In this document: positions 1 to 6,762 of the stretch, piece by piece
Layout of the letters: the number at the start of each line of letters is the position of its first letter
Position numbering within the stretch: position 1 is the first letter of the stretch
Assembly (NCBI GenBank): GCA_002422985.1
Contig: DITZ01000079.1
Coordinates: forward strand, 1 to 12,363
Length of the DNA stretch: 12,363 nucleotides
From: Sphingomonadales bacterium UBA6171
Lineage (GTDB): Bacteria; Pseudomonadota; Alphaproteobacteria; Sphingomonadales; Sphingomonadaceae
Direction of reading: 5' to 3'
Translations under genes and position numbers: made by a program
The notes under the pieces: generated by a model
Seen by the model: only the letters and a program-made list of their open reading frames with translations
What the model was told of the DNA's origin: nothing
Database searches by the model: none

Positions 1-1188
1 TGGTTCTGGGATCCGGTGGAAAATGCCGCGCTGATGCCCTGGCTGGCGGCAACTGCCCTCATCCACTCCATCGCCGTGGTCGCCAGGCGCGACGCCCTGC
101 GCGTCTGGACGCTGCTGCTGGCGGTCGCGGGCTTTTCGCTGTCGATGCTGGGCACGTTCATCGTCCGCTCCGGCCTGCTCACCTCTGTTCATGCCTTTGC
201 GGTCGATCCCACGCGCGGCCTGTTCCTGATGATATTGCTCGCGCTTTATGTGGGCGGCGCGCTCACCATCTATGCCTATGCGGCCGGCCGCGTGGCCGAA
301 GGCCGGCAGTTCGCGCTGATGAGCCGCGAGACGGCGCTGGTGGCGAATAATCTGCTGCTGGTGGCGCTGCTGGGCGTGGTGTTCGTCGGCACCCTCTATC
401 CCATGGCGCTGGAGGCGGTGAACGGCACGCAGATATCCGTCGGCCCGCCCTATTTCAACGCCACCACCGTGCCGCTGATCCTGCTGATGGCGGTGCTGAT
501 GGGGATAGCGCCATGGCTCGGCTGGCGGCGCAGCGCCACCGGCCATCTGGCGCGGCGGATGATAGCGGCGGCGGCGCTGGCGATTGTGGCGGTGCTGGCG
601 GCGCTGCTGTTCGGCGCGCGCGGGGTTGGCGCGCTGGCGGGCTTTGCCGCCACCGGCTGGCTGGCCGCGGCCAGCATCGCCATGCTGCTGAAGCGCGGCC
701 TCAGCTGGAACATCGCCGGCATGGCGCTGGCGCATCTGGGCGTGGCGGTGACGATGCTGGGCATCACCGCATCCGGCGCGTTTCAGCGCGAGGCGCTGGT
801 GACGATGCAGCCGGGCGAGCGGGTGGTGATGGGGCCATGGCAGGTGGAAATGCAGGATGTGCGCCCCACCGCCGGCCCCAACTGGACAGCGGTGCAGGCG
901 ACACTGGCGATTGAACGCCATGGCAGGCCCGTGGGCATCGTCCACCCCGAACAGCGCAAATTCGTGGCGCAGACGATGGAAACCACGGAATCCGGCCGCG
1001 CCGGCTGGTGGACGGGGGAAGTCTATACGGTGCTGGGCAAGCCGGATGGCGAAGGCCGCTGGCAGGTGCATCTGTGGGTGAAGCCGATGGTGCGGCTGAT
1101 CTGGTGGGGCGCCGTGCTGATGGCGATCGGCGGGCTGGTGGCGCTGGGTGGCGCACGACGGCGCAAGACAAAGTGGGCGCGGGCATGA
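1..1188 (+). CDS. ccmF: CcmF, cytochrome c heme lyase subunit (C-terminal part; gene starts before the window)
   Basis: Integral membrane subunit of the System I heme lyase, which attaches heme to apocytochrome c on the periplasmic side. The reading frame is open from base 1 and begins inside the WWD heme-handling motif (WFWDPVEN), so about 395 residues of a protein usually near 650 are visible. In window numbering, H22 (TALIHS), H64 (LTSVHAF) and H245 (ALAHLGV) sit where E. coli CcmF has H261, H303 and H491. The 42-residue gap between the first two matches exactly and the second gap (181 versus 188) nearly so. From family knowledge these are a b-heme ligand, a periplasmic heme ligand and the second b-heme ligand. 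Several hydrophobic helices and a soluble periplasmic stretch (residues about 260-350) precede a last membrane segment and a basic tail. The stop overlaps the ccmG start by 4 nt (ATGA). Confidence 0.96.
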   Translation, partial: WFWDPVENAALMPWLAATALIHSIAVVARRDALRVWTLLLAVAGFSLSMLGTFIVRSGLLTSVHAFAVDPTRGLFLMILLALYVGGALTIYAYAAGRVAEGRQFALMSRETALVANNLLLVALLGVVFVGTLYPMALEAVNGTQISVGPPYFNATTVPLILLMAVLMGIAPWLGWRRSATGHLARRMIAAAALAIVAVLAALLFGARGVGALAGFAATGWLAAASIAMLLKRGLSWNIAGMALAHLGVAVTMLGITASGAFQREALVTMQPGERVVMGPWQVEMQDVRPTAGPNWTAVQATLAIERHGRPVGIVHPEQRKFVAQTMETTESGRAGWWTGEVYTVLGKPDGEGRWQVHLWVKPMVRLIWWGAVLMAIGGLVALGGARRRKTKWARA

Positions 1189-1709
1189 AGCGGCTGCTGT
1201 GGGTGCTGCCGTTGATCCTGTTTGCCGGGCTGATCGCGCTGTTCGCGGGCAATCTTGGCCGGCCACCGCAGGCGGTTGTTGTCAGCCGGATGATCGGCAA
1301 GCCGGTGCCGGATTTCGCGCTGGCGGGCACGGGCGGCCGCCCCGGCCTGTCGTCAGCCGATCTCAGGACCGGCCAGCCGCAACTGGTCAATATCTTCGCC
1401 AGTTGGTGCCTGCCCTGCGCGGTGGAAGCGCCGCAGCTGGAGGCCATGGCCAGGCGCGGCGCGGCCATCCACGGCATCGCAGTGCGCGATCAGCCGGCCG
1501 ATGTGGCGGCCTTTCTGGCGCGCCATGGCAACCCGTTCCAGCGCATCGGTGCCGATGGCGGCGGGCTGGCCATGCTGGGCTTCGGCGCATCCGGCGTGCC
1601 GGAAACCTATGTGATTGATGGCAACGGCATCATCCGCCACCAGCATCTGGGGGAAATCCGCGCGGAACATGTGCCCGACCTGCTGGCCCGGCTGGAGGCG
1701 GCACGATGA
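1185..1709 (+). CDS. ccmG: CcmG (DsbE), membrane-anchored thiol:disulfide oxidoreductase for cytochrome c maturation
   Basis: A 174-residue periplasmic thioredoxin-like protein that keeps the CXXCH cysteines of apocytochrome c, or CcmH, reduced. Residues 1-23 form an uncleaved N-terminal anchor (MKRLLWVLPLILFAGLIALF). The thioredoxin fold follows, with the active site W-C75-L-P-C78 and the cis-proline loop GVPETYVID (P139), typical of the CcmG branch. The family motif more often reads WCPTC or WCVPC, so WCLPC is a mild variant. Length is normal. The ATG at 1185 is chosen because it gives the canonical membrane anchor and overlaps the ccmF stop as ATGA; an upstream in-frame start would only add residues from the ccmF coding region. 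The stop likewise overlaps the next start by 4 nt, implying translational coupling. Confidence 0.95.
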   Translation: MKRLLWVLPLILFAGLIALFAGNLGRPPQAVVVSRMIGKPVPDFALAGTGGRPGLSSADLRTGQPQLVNIFASWCLPCAVEAPQLEAMARRGAAIHGIAVRDQPADVAAFLARHGNPFQRIGADGGGLAMLGFGASGVPETYVIDGNGIIRHQHLGEIRAEHVPDLLARLEAAR

Positions 1710-2092
1710 GGGCGCTGTTCCTCGCCCTGCTGCTGCTGGCTGCCCCGCTGGCCGGGGCGGAGCCGGTAGCGCCGCCTGATACGCCGCTCGCCGACGGCAC
1801 GGCAGAGGCGCGGGCGGTGGCGCTGATGCACGAACTGCGCTGCCTCACCTGCCAGAACCAGTCCATCGCCGATTCAAACGCCCCGCAGGCACAGGCGATG
1901 CGCACCGAAGTGCGCCAGCGCATCGCTGCGGGCGAGTCGCCGGCGGCCGTGCGGGCGCTGTTTGTCGAACGCTATGGCGACTGGGTGAGCTTCGTGCCGC
2001 CGGCCCGCGCCGAAACCATGCTGCTGTGGGCCGCGCCCCTGCTGCTGCTGCTGGCGGGCGGCCTGCTGCTGGCGCGCAGGATCCGCCGGTGA
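1706..2092 (+). CDS. ccmH: CcmH, cytochrome c maturation thioreductase
   Basis: A 128-residue protein of the CcmH/CycL family. It has a cleavable-looking signal sequence (residues 1-18, ending AGA), then a small three-helix domain with the redox motif LRC46LTC49QNQS followed by IADSNA, the family signature. A C-terminal membrane helix (about residues 102-122) ends in RRIRR on the cytoplasmic side. It takes part in the thiol-reduction relay with CcmG and apocytochrome in the periplasm. Length and domain order fit the alphaproteobacterial form, which lacks the fused TPR half of E. coli CcmH. That TPR part is encoded by the next gene. It overlaps ccmG (ATGA) and the following gene (GTGA). Confidence 0.95.
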   Translation: MRALFLALLLLAAPLAGAEPVAPPDTPLADGTAEARAVALMHELRCLTCQNQSIADSNAPQAQAMRTEVRQRIAAGESPAAVRALFVERYGDWVSFVPPARAETMLLWAAPLLLLLAGGLLLARRIRR

Positions 2093-2661
2093 AGGCGCTG
2101 CCCGCCATCCTGGTGGCGCTCGCCCTGCTCATCGGTCTGGCCGGCTATCTGTGGCGCGGCGCGCCGGACATGCCCGCGTCGCCCGCGCCGCCGCTTGTCA
2201 TCAACCCTGATGTCACGCCAGAGGCGGAGAAAGCGTCCGCCGCGCTGCTGGATGATCGCGGCGATGTGCGCGCCTGGCTCACTTTGTCGGACTCGCTGCT
2301 GCGGCAGGACAAAACGGCCGCCGCCGTCACTGTGCTGGAATCCGCGATTGCGGCGGCGCCGGAGGATGTGAACCTGTGGGTGCAGCTGGGCGTGGCGCTG
2401 ACAGCCCATGCAGAAGGCGAGGTTGTGCCGGCCGCGCGCCTTGCCTTTGATCGGGCCAGCCGGCTCGATCCGGCGCACCCGGCGCCGGCCTTCTATCTGG
2501 GGCTGGCCTGGATGCAGACGGGCGAGGTGGCGCGCGCGCGGGAGGTCTGGCGTGCGCTGCTGGCCCGCAGCCCCGCCGACGCGCCCTGGCGACCGACGGT
2601 GGAGCAGCAACTGGCCATGGCCGAACGGGCACAGGCGATGGCCGGCAGCACGGGCGGCTGA
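2089..2661 (+). CDS. ccmI: CcmI/CycH-like TPR protein, short form
   Basis: A 190-residue protein with one N-terminal membrane helix (residues about 3-20) and a periplasmic part made of TPR-like helices. Visible repeats are around residues 55-85 (ALLDDRGDVRAWLTLSDSLL), 88-120 and 125-165 (ARLAFDRASRLDPAHPAPAFYLGLAW). In the pathway, CcmI binds the C-terminus of apocytochrome c and hands it to CcmF/CcmH. The start is GTG at 2089, which overlaps the ccmH stop as GTGA; an in-frame GTG/ATG further upstream would lie inside ccmH. Classical CcmI of Rhodobacter has two membrane helices and a leucine-zipper loop before the TPR domain. That first part is absent here, so this matches the C-terminal CcmI-2 region only. 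It is the last gene of the operon. Assignment rests on position and TPR pattern. Confidence 0.85.
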   Translation: MKALPAILVALALLIGLAGYLWRGAPDMPASPAPPLVINPDVTPEAEKASAALLDDRGDVRAWLTLSDSLLRQDKTAAAVTVLESAIAAAPEDVNLWVQLGVALTAHAEGEVVPAARLAFDRASRLDPAHPAPAFYLGLAWMQTGEVARAREVWRALLARSPADAPWRPTVEQQLAMAERAQAMAGSTGG

Positions 2662-2922
2662 AAAGCAGCGAGAATCCGCATGATCCGGGTTCGTCATCAC
2701 AACCACAGCCGGCTGTCGCAGTGCTTGCAGGCGCGCCCGGCCCGAAGGCCTGTGCGCAAGCAGGGCGGCGGCTGTAATCCGGCCTGAACGGGTGCCGATT
2801 GCTGCATGCGCGAATTGCTGCTACCGCAGAATAATCTGACCCCTAAGGGGCCGTCAATGCGGTGGGTCTGTGACCATTGAATCAGTGCCGGCGGCCAAGT
2901 GCGCCATGATGAGGTTCCGGGC

Positions 2923-4821
2923 ATGACCGAGGCAGCGACAGCCAAGGATCATGGCCACGGCCAGAGCAAGGATGGCATGGGCAAGCTCATGCTGGGTGCG
3001 CTGGGCGTGGTGTTCGGCGACATCGGCACCAGCCCGCTTTATGCCCTGCGCGAAACCTTCATCGGCCACCATCCGCTGCCGGTGGACGAGCCGCATGTTT
3101 TCGGCATTATCAGCCTGATTTTCTGGACGATGATGATGATCGTGACGGTGAAATATGTCACCATCATCCTGCGCGCCGACAATCGCGGCGAGGGCGGCAC
3201 CATTGCCCTGCAGGCGCTGCTGATGCGGCACGGCCATGGCAAAAGCTGGGCACCGCTGGTGGCGATACTGGGCATATTGGCGACGGCGTTGTTTTTTGGC
3301 GAAAGCATCATCACGCCGGCGATTTCGGTGCTGTCGGCGGTGGAGGGGCTGACGGTGGTGCAGGCCGGGTTGCAGCCGCTGGTGCTGCCCATTTCCATCA
3401 GCATCATCTTGGCGCTGTTCCTGATTCAGGCCTTTGGCACGGCACGGGTGGGGGCGCTGTTCGGTCCGATAACCTTTGTCTATTTTCTCGTGCTGGCGGG
3501 CCTTGGGCTGCTGAACATCGTCGATAATCCGGGCATATTGGGTGCCCTGTCGCCGCATCATGCGCTCAATTTCTTCCTGTCCGACAAGCTGCTGGCCTTC
3601 CTGGCGCTGTCGTCCGTGGTGCTGTCGGTCACGGGGGCGGAGGCGCTTTATGCCGACATGGGCCATTTCGGCCGCAATCCCATCCGGCTCAGCTGGCTCA
3701 GCGTGGTGCTGCCGTCGCTGATGCTCTGCTATCTGGGGCAGGGCGCGCTGCTGCTGACGGACCCGACCGCGATCCGCAATCCCTTCTTCCTGCTGGCGCC
3801 GGAGGAACTGCGCCTGCCGCTGGTGGTGCTGGCGACCATGGCGACGGTGATTGCCTCTCAGGCGGTGATTTCGGGGGCCTTTTCGATCACGCGGCAGGCC
3901 GTGCAGCTGGGGTATCTGCCGCGCCTGCGCATCCTGCACACCTCGGCGCGCGCGCAGGGGCAGGTCTATATTCCCTTCATCAACTGGTCGCTGCTGGTGC
4001 TGGTCATCATGCTGGTGCTGGGCTTTGAAACCTCGTCCAACCTGGCGGCGGCCTATGGCATTTCCGTCACCGGCACGATGTTCATTTCCACCTGCATGAT
4101 GGGCATTCTCATCGTCTCCGTCTGGAAATGGAACCGCTGGCTCGCCGGGCTGGTGATCGGCCTGTATGTGATTATCGATGGTGCCTATTTTGCCGCCAAC
4201 CTCACGAAAATCCCCGAAGGCGGCTGGTTCCCGCTGCTGATTGGCCTCATCGCCTTCACGCTGCTGACCACCTGGTCCCGCGGCCGCTTCCTGATGCAGG
4301 AGCGGCTGAAGGAGGCCGCTATGCCGGTGGATGTGTTCATCAAATCCGCATCGCGCACGGCGGTGCGCGTGCCGGGCACGGCGGTGTTCATGACCACGGC
4401 GGCCAGTGGTGTGCCGCCGGCGCTGCTGCACAATCTGAAGCACAACAAGGTGCTGCACGAGCGCATCCTGATCCTGACAGTGATTATCGACGAAGTGCCC
4501 TATGTGGACCTGGAGGACCGGGTGGAAGTGCGGGACCTTGGCGAGCATTTCTACCGGATGATCATCCGCTATGGCTTTATGCAGCAGGCGGACATTCCGG
4601 CGACCCTGAAACTGGTGGAAAATTGCGGCCCGGCGATCCGCATGATGGACACCAGCTTCTTCCTCGCCCGCCAGACTCTGCTGCCCTCTGCCCGGCCGGG
4701 CATGGCGATCTGGCGCGAAAAGCTGTTCGCCTGGATGCTGCGGAACGCGGAGAGCGCGATGGAGTTTTTCAACCTGCCGACCAATCGCGTGGTGGAGCTG
4801 GGGAGCCAGGTGGAGATTTGA
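2923..4821 (+). CDS. kup: Kup, low-affinity potassium uptake permease
   Basis: A 632-residue secondary K+ transporter of the Kup/HAK/KT family, which takes up K+ probably with H+. The family signature GDIGTSPLYAL lies at residues 32-42. It is followed by other conserved blocks: ADNRGEGGTIALQALL, FFGESIITPAISVLSAVEGL, AEALYADMGHFG and YLGQGALLL. About 12 membrane helices run to about residue 460, then a soluble cytoplasmic C-terminal domain. Length agrees with E. coli Kup (622). The ATG at 2923 is preferred over an in-frame GTG at 2899 because GAGG (2911-2914) sits 8 nt before it. The N-terminus is short and rich in His, Gly and Lys before the first helix. The 261 bp upstream hold no recognisable gene, so kup probably has its own promoter, though I could not find a convincing -35/-10 pair. 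Confidence 0.96.
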   Translation: MTEAATAKDHGHGQSKDGMGKLMLGALGVVFGDIGTSPLYALRETFIGHHPLPVDEPHVFGIISLIFWTMMMIVTVKYVTIILRADNRGEGGTIALQALLMRHGHGKSWAPLVAILGILATALFFGESIITPAISVLSAVEGLTVVQAGLQPLVLPISISIILALFLIQAFGTARVGALFGPITFVYFLVLAGLGLLNIVDNPGILGALSPHHALNFFLSDKLLAFLALSSVVLSVTGAEALYADMGHFGRNPIRLSWLSVVLPSLMLCYLGQGALLLTDPTAIRNPFFLLAPEELRLPLVVLATMATVIASQAVISGAFSITRQAVQLGYLPRLRILHTSARAQGQVYIPFINWSLLVLVIMLVLGFETSSNLAAAYGISVTGTMFISTCMMGILIVSVWKWNRWLAGLVIGLYVIIDGAYFAANLTKIPEGGWFPLLIGLIAFTLLTTWSRGRFLMQERLKEAAMPVDVFIKSASRTAVRVPGTAVFMTTAASGVPPALLHNLKHNKVLHERILILTVIIDEVPYVDLEDRVEVRDLGEHFYRMIIRYGFMQQADIPATLKLVENCGPAIRMMDTSFFLARQTLLPSARPGMAIWREKLFAWMLRNAESAMEFFNLPTNRVVELGSQVEI

Positions 4822-4904
4822 TCGAAGACGGCCGGGATCAACAGGGAAATTGCCCAGCGATTTCGCCGTTCACTCCCGGGCTTGCCGAAGATCCGGCTGG
4901 CCTG

Positions 4905-4927
4905 CATTTGCGGGCCCCCCGCAAATG
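4905..4927. repeat. Strong GC-rich hairpin downstream of kup
   Basis: CATTTGCGGG (4905-4914) and CCCGCAAATG (4918-4927) pair perfectly over 10 bp around a CCC loop. Outside them GGCCTG and CAGGGCC extend the pairing with small bulges. No run of T follows on either strand, so it is not a standard intrinsic terminator. It could stabilise the kup mRNA 3' end or slow polymerase; function is inferred only. Confidence 0.7.
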
Positions 4928-4938
4928 ACAGGGCCGAT

Positions 4939-5041
4939 GGCGTGGCAAAGCCACGCCCAGTTTGGCAGCCGTGGCAAAGCCACGCCCAGTTTGGCAGCCG
5001 TGGCAAAGCCACGCCCAACTTCTCTGCCGTGGCTTTGCCAC
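4939..5041. repeat. Four tandem small hairpins; three 29-bp direct repeat units plus one inverted core
   Basis: Three head-to-tail 29-bp units occupy 4942-4970, 4971-4999 and 5000-5028. The first two are identical and the third differs only in its last third. Each opens with GTGGCAAAGCCAC, a hairpin with an AAA loop. A fourth core at 5029-5041 reads GTGGCTTTGCCAC, the exact reverse complement. The first copy has an 8-bp perfect stem (GGCGTGGC 4939-4946 with GCCACGCC 4950-4957). The stretches between cores are short and near-identical, so this is not a CRISPR array; a REP-like extragenic palindrome family is the closest description. Confidence 0.85.
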
Positions 5042-5093
5042 GCCCCTTCCTGGCCACCTGATGCCCCAATCCCACCCCGAATCCCAAACAACG

Positions 5094-5126
5094 AAAAAGG
5101 GGCCGCGGATCACTCCGCGGCCCCTT
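5094..5126. terminator. Bidirectional intrinsic terminator for kup and the lipoprotein gene
   Basis: A 13-bp perfect stem (5097-5109 with 5114-5126; GGGGCCGCGGA core) closes a TCAC loop. On the minus strand it ends in TTTTT (5098-5094), a good U-tract 30 nt after the lipoprotein stop. On the plus strand it is followed by TTATATTT, so it can also stop kup transcripts. It is the clearest terminator in the window. Confidence 0.9.
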
Positions 5127-5155
5127 ATATTTCGACCGGGGTCGAGGCGTTTGCC

Positions 5156-5443
5156 TTACTTGGCAGCGGCCTTCACGTCGGCAGCAGCGGCCTTCACGTC
5201 GGCAGCAGCGCCTTCAACGGCAGCAGCGGCTTCGCCGGTGGCAGCAGCAGCGTCGGCCGCAGCAGCGTCCATAGCCGCATCGGCAGTGGTGGCAGCAGCG
5301 TCGGCGGTCACGGCAGCGGCGTCAGCCGTTGCAGCAGCAGCGTCAGCCGTGTTCTCGGCAGCAGCGTCAACAGCAGCCTTTTCACCGCAAGCGGCGACCA
5401 GGGCGAGGCTGGCAACGGCGGCCAGCGTCAGGATCTTGTTCAT
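5156..5443 (-). CDS. Small alanine-rich lipoprotein with heptad repeats (putative alanine coiled coil)
   Basis: A 95-residue product. Residues 1-18 are a lipoprotein signal sequence with lipobox LVAAC19. Gly follows the Cys, so outer-membrane sorting rather than inner-membrane retention is expected. After 13 residues from Cys19, the chain is nine unbroken 7-residue units: four start TAD (TADAAAA, TADAAAV, TADAAAT, TADAAMD), and the last two are identical ADVKAAA, followed by a terminal Lys. About half or more of the mature 77 residues are Ala. The start is the ATG at 5443, with an excellent AGGAGG (5453-5458) ahead; the longer frame to 5512 has no such signal. The last two units are an exact 21-bp DNA duplication (5167-5187, 5188-5208). 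No known family is recognised. By architecture it resembles Braun-type Lpp (Ala-rich helix, C-terminal Lys), but homology is not claimed. It is monocistronic, with a terminator 30 nt downstream. Confidence 0.85.
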   Translation of the reverse strand: MNKILTLAAVASLALVAACGEKAAVDAAAENTADAAAATADAAAVTADAAATTADAAMDAAAADAAAATGEAAAAVEGAAADVKAAAADVKAAAK

Positions 5444-5461
5444 GTTCCCAAACCTCCTTGT

Positions 5462-5492
5462 GGGCAATTGCCCGGACCTTGCGGCCGTCCGG
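5462..5492 (-). promoter_or_regulatory. Palindromes in the leader of the lipoprotein gene
   Basis: A perfect 12-bp palindrome, GGGCAATTGCCC (5462-5473), lies just upstream of the ribosome binding site. It runs into a second inverted repeat (CCGGAC 5472-5477 with GTCCGG 5487-5492). These could be an operator or a structured mRNA leader affecting translation or stability. The sequence symmetry is direct; the function is a guess. Confidence 0.4.
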
Positions 5493-5706
5493 TCTAAAGC
5501 CTCGCGCCGCAAGCCCCAGCCGAATCCCGGACGACCCGTCGCTCGGATGGTGCGGGCGAAGAAATAGCATGGGCGCGCCTATTTGCAAGCCCGATGATAG
5601 ACAATGGCCACCAGTATCCGTCGCACGCCTTACACGCTTTGACGCGTCCGGAATGCCGGATTCCCGGTATCTTGGCCTATCCTTGTAAAAGCGCCATGAA
5701 GCGCGG

Positions 5707-6762
5707 ATGAACGAGCTTCATGACAATAAGGCAGCCGCCGCCCGTGCCGGACTGCGTCTGGGCAGCCGTGCTTCCCCGCTGGCACTGGCGCAGGCGCGGA
5801 TGACGGCCGATGCGCTGGCGACGGCCGGCTCGGCCGGGGCCGCCATCGTGCCGATGAGCACCACGGGCGACCGGGTGCAGGACCGGGCGCTGCGCGAGAT
5901 CGGCGGCAAGGCGCTGTGGACCCGCGAGCTGGACCGGGCGCTGCTGGATGGCGAAATCGATGCAGCGGTGCATTCGATGAAGGATGTGGAGACGCAGCTG
6001 GCGCCCGGCCTGGCGCTGGCGGCGATGCTGCCACGCGCGGATGTGCGGGACAGGCTGATCGGCGCGTTGTCGCTGGCCGACATCGCGGACGGGGCGATCG
6101 TCGGCACCGCCAGCCCGCGCCGCACTGCGCAGCTGCTGCATTCGCGGCCGGACCTGCGGGTGGCGATCCTGCGGGGCAATGTGGCCGGCCGGTTGCAGAA
6201 GGTGGCCGATGGCGCGGTGGCCGCGACCTTTCTGGCGGCGGCCGGGCTGGACCGGCTGGGCGTGGACGCCGGTGTCGCGCTGGACCTGGCGGACTGGCTG
6301 CCGGCGGTGGCGCAAGGCGCGGTTGGCATCACCTGCCGCGCCGATGATGCCGCGATGCTGACGCTGCTGGCCGGCATCGATCATTGGCCGACACGGCTGG
6401 CGGTGGCCGCGGAGCGCGGCCTGCTGGAAGGGCTGGGCGGTTCCTGCCACACGGCGGTCGCCGCCCATGCCATGGGCGATGCCGGCGGCTGGACGCTGCG
6501 CGCCGACCTTTACAGTCCGGACGGGGCAGACCGGCTGCGCGATTCGCTGGCAACGCCCGTGCTGGCAACGCTGGCGGAAGCGCGCGCGCTGGGGCTGGCG
6601 CTGGCCGAAAGGCTGCTTGCCCGCGCCACGCCGGCCATTCGCCAGTCGCTGGAAGCGGCCAGCCACCCCCCGTCGCTGGAAGCGGCCAGCCACCCGTCGC
6701 CGGAAGCGGCCAGCCACCCGTCGCCGGAAGCGGCCCGCCCATTGCCGGAAGATGGCGGTTGA
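5707..6762 (+). CDS. hemC: HemC, hydroxymethylbilane synthase (porphobilinogen deaminase)
   Basis: A 351-residue cytoplasmic enzyme that joins four porphobilinogens into hydroxymethylbilane for heme (and siroheme) synthesis. Visible family blocks are LRLGSRASPLALAQA (from residue 16), STTGDRVQDRAL, KALWTRELDRALL and HSMKD with catalytic D93. Further on come GTASPRRTAQLL and RGNVAGRLQKV. The dipyrromethane cofactor cysteine is C247 in GLGGSCHTAVA, equivalent to E. coli C242. The enzyme core ends near residue 313. The rest is an unusual tail of SxEAASHP repeats, so the protein is about 40 residues longer than usual. The start at 5707 leaves about 15 residues before the first conserved block, and its ribosome binding site is poor. 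The stop overlaps the hemD start as TTGA. The 263 bp upstream separate it from the divergent lipoprotein gene. Confidence 0.95.
   Translation: MNELHDNKAAAARAGLRLGSRASPLALAQARMTADALATAGSAGAAIVPMSTTGDRVQDRALREIGGKALWTRELDRALLDGEIDAAVHSMKDVETQLAPGLALAAMLPRADVRDRLIGALSLADIADGAIVGTASPRRTAQLLHSRPDLRVAILRGNVAGRLQKVADGAVAATFLAAAGLDRLGVDAGVALDLADWLPAVAQGAVGITCRADDAAMLTLLAGIDHWPTRLAVAAERGLLEGLGGSCHTAVAAHAMGDAGGWTLRADLYSPDGADRLRDSLATPVLATLAEARALGLALAERLLARATPAIRQSLEAASHPPSLEAASHPSPEAASHPSPEAARPLPEDGG
6646..6744 (+). repeat. Tandem 24-27 bp repeats in the 3' end of hemC
   Basis: Four consecutive units start at 6646 (27 bp), 6673, 6697 and 6721 (24 bp each, the last diverging at its end). Each contains GGAAGCGGCC. 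They encode S-L/P-E-A-A-S-H-P. All unit lengths are multiples of three, so copy-number changes would not break the reading frame. Confidence 0.9.

Larger units (their letters stand above)
4822..5155. other. Hairpin-rich intergenic region between convergent kup and the lipoprotein gene
   Basis: This 334-bp gap has no credible gene. Short open frames across it, rich in Trp, Cys and His on the minus strand, are read-throughs of a 29-bp repeat. From left to right it holds a 10-bp-stem hairpin, four copies of a small GC-rich hairpin and the shared terminator, which are listed separately. Confidence 0.8.

Noticed and set aside
2837..2856. Small inverted repeat (TGAC-CCC-TAA-GGGG-CC-GTCA) upstream of kup as an operator
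   Set aside because: The stem is short and bulged, no promoter could be placed beside it, and it is within chance expectation for GC-rich DNA.
2854..4548. Long minus-strand open frame (564 codons) opposite kup
   Set aside because: It is a shadow of kup: His/Gln/Arg-rich composition from antisense GC-rich codons, no ribosome binding site and no family features.
4942..5041. Possible CRISPR array
   Set aside because: Only three to four units, the between-core segments are 10-16 bp and nearly identical, and there are no cas genes.
4838..5113. Overlapping minus-strand frames with repeated LGVALPRLPNWAWLCHG-like peptides
   Set aside because: They arise from the 29-bp non-coding repeat, which is not a multiple of three and so shows up in all frames. 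Hairpins explain the region better.
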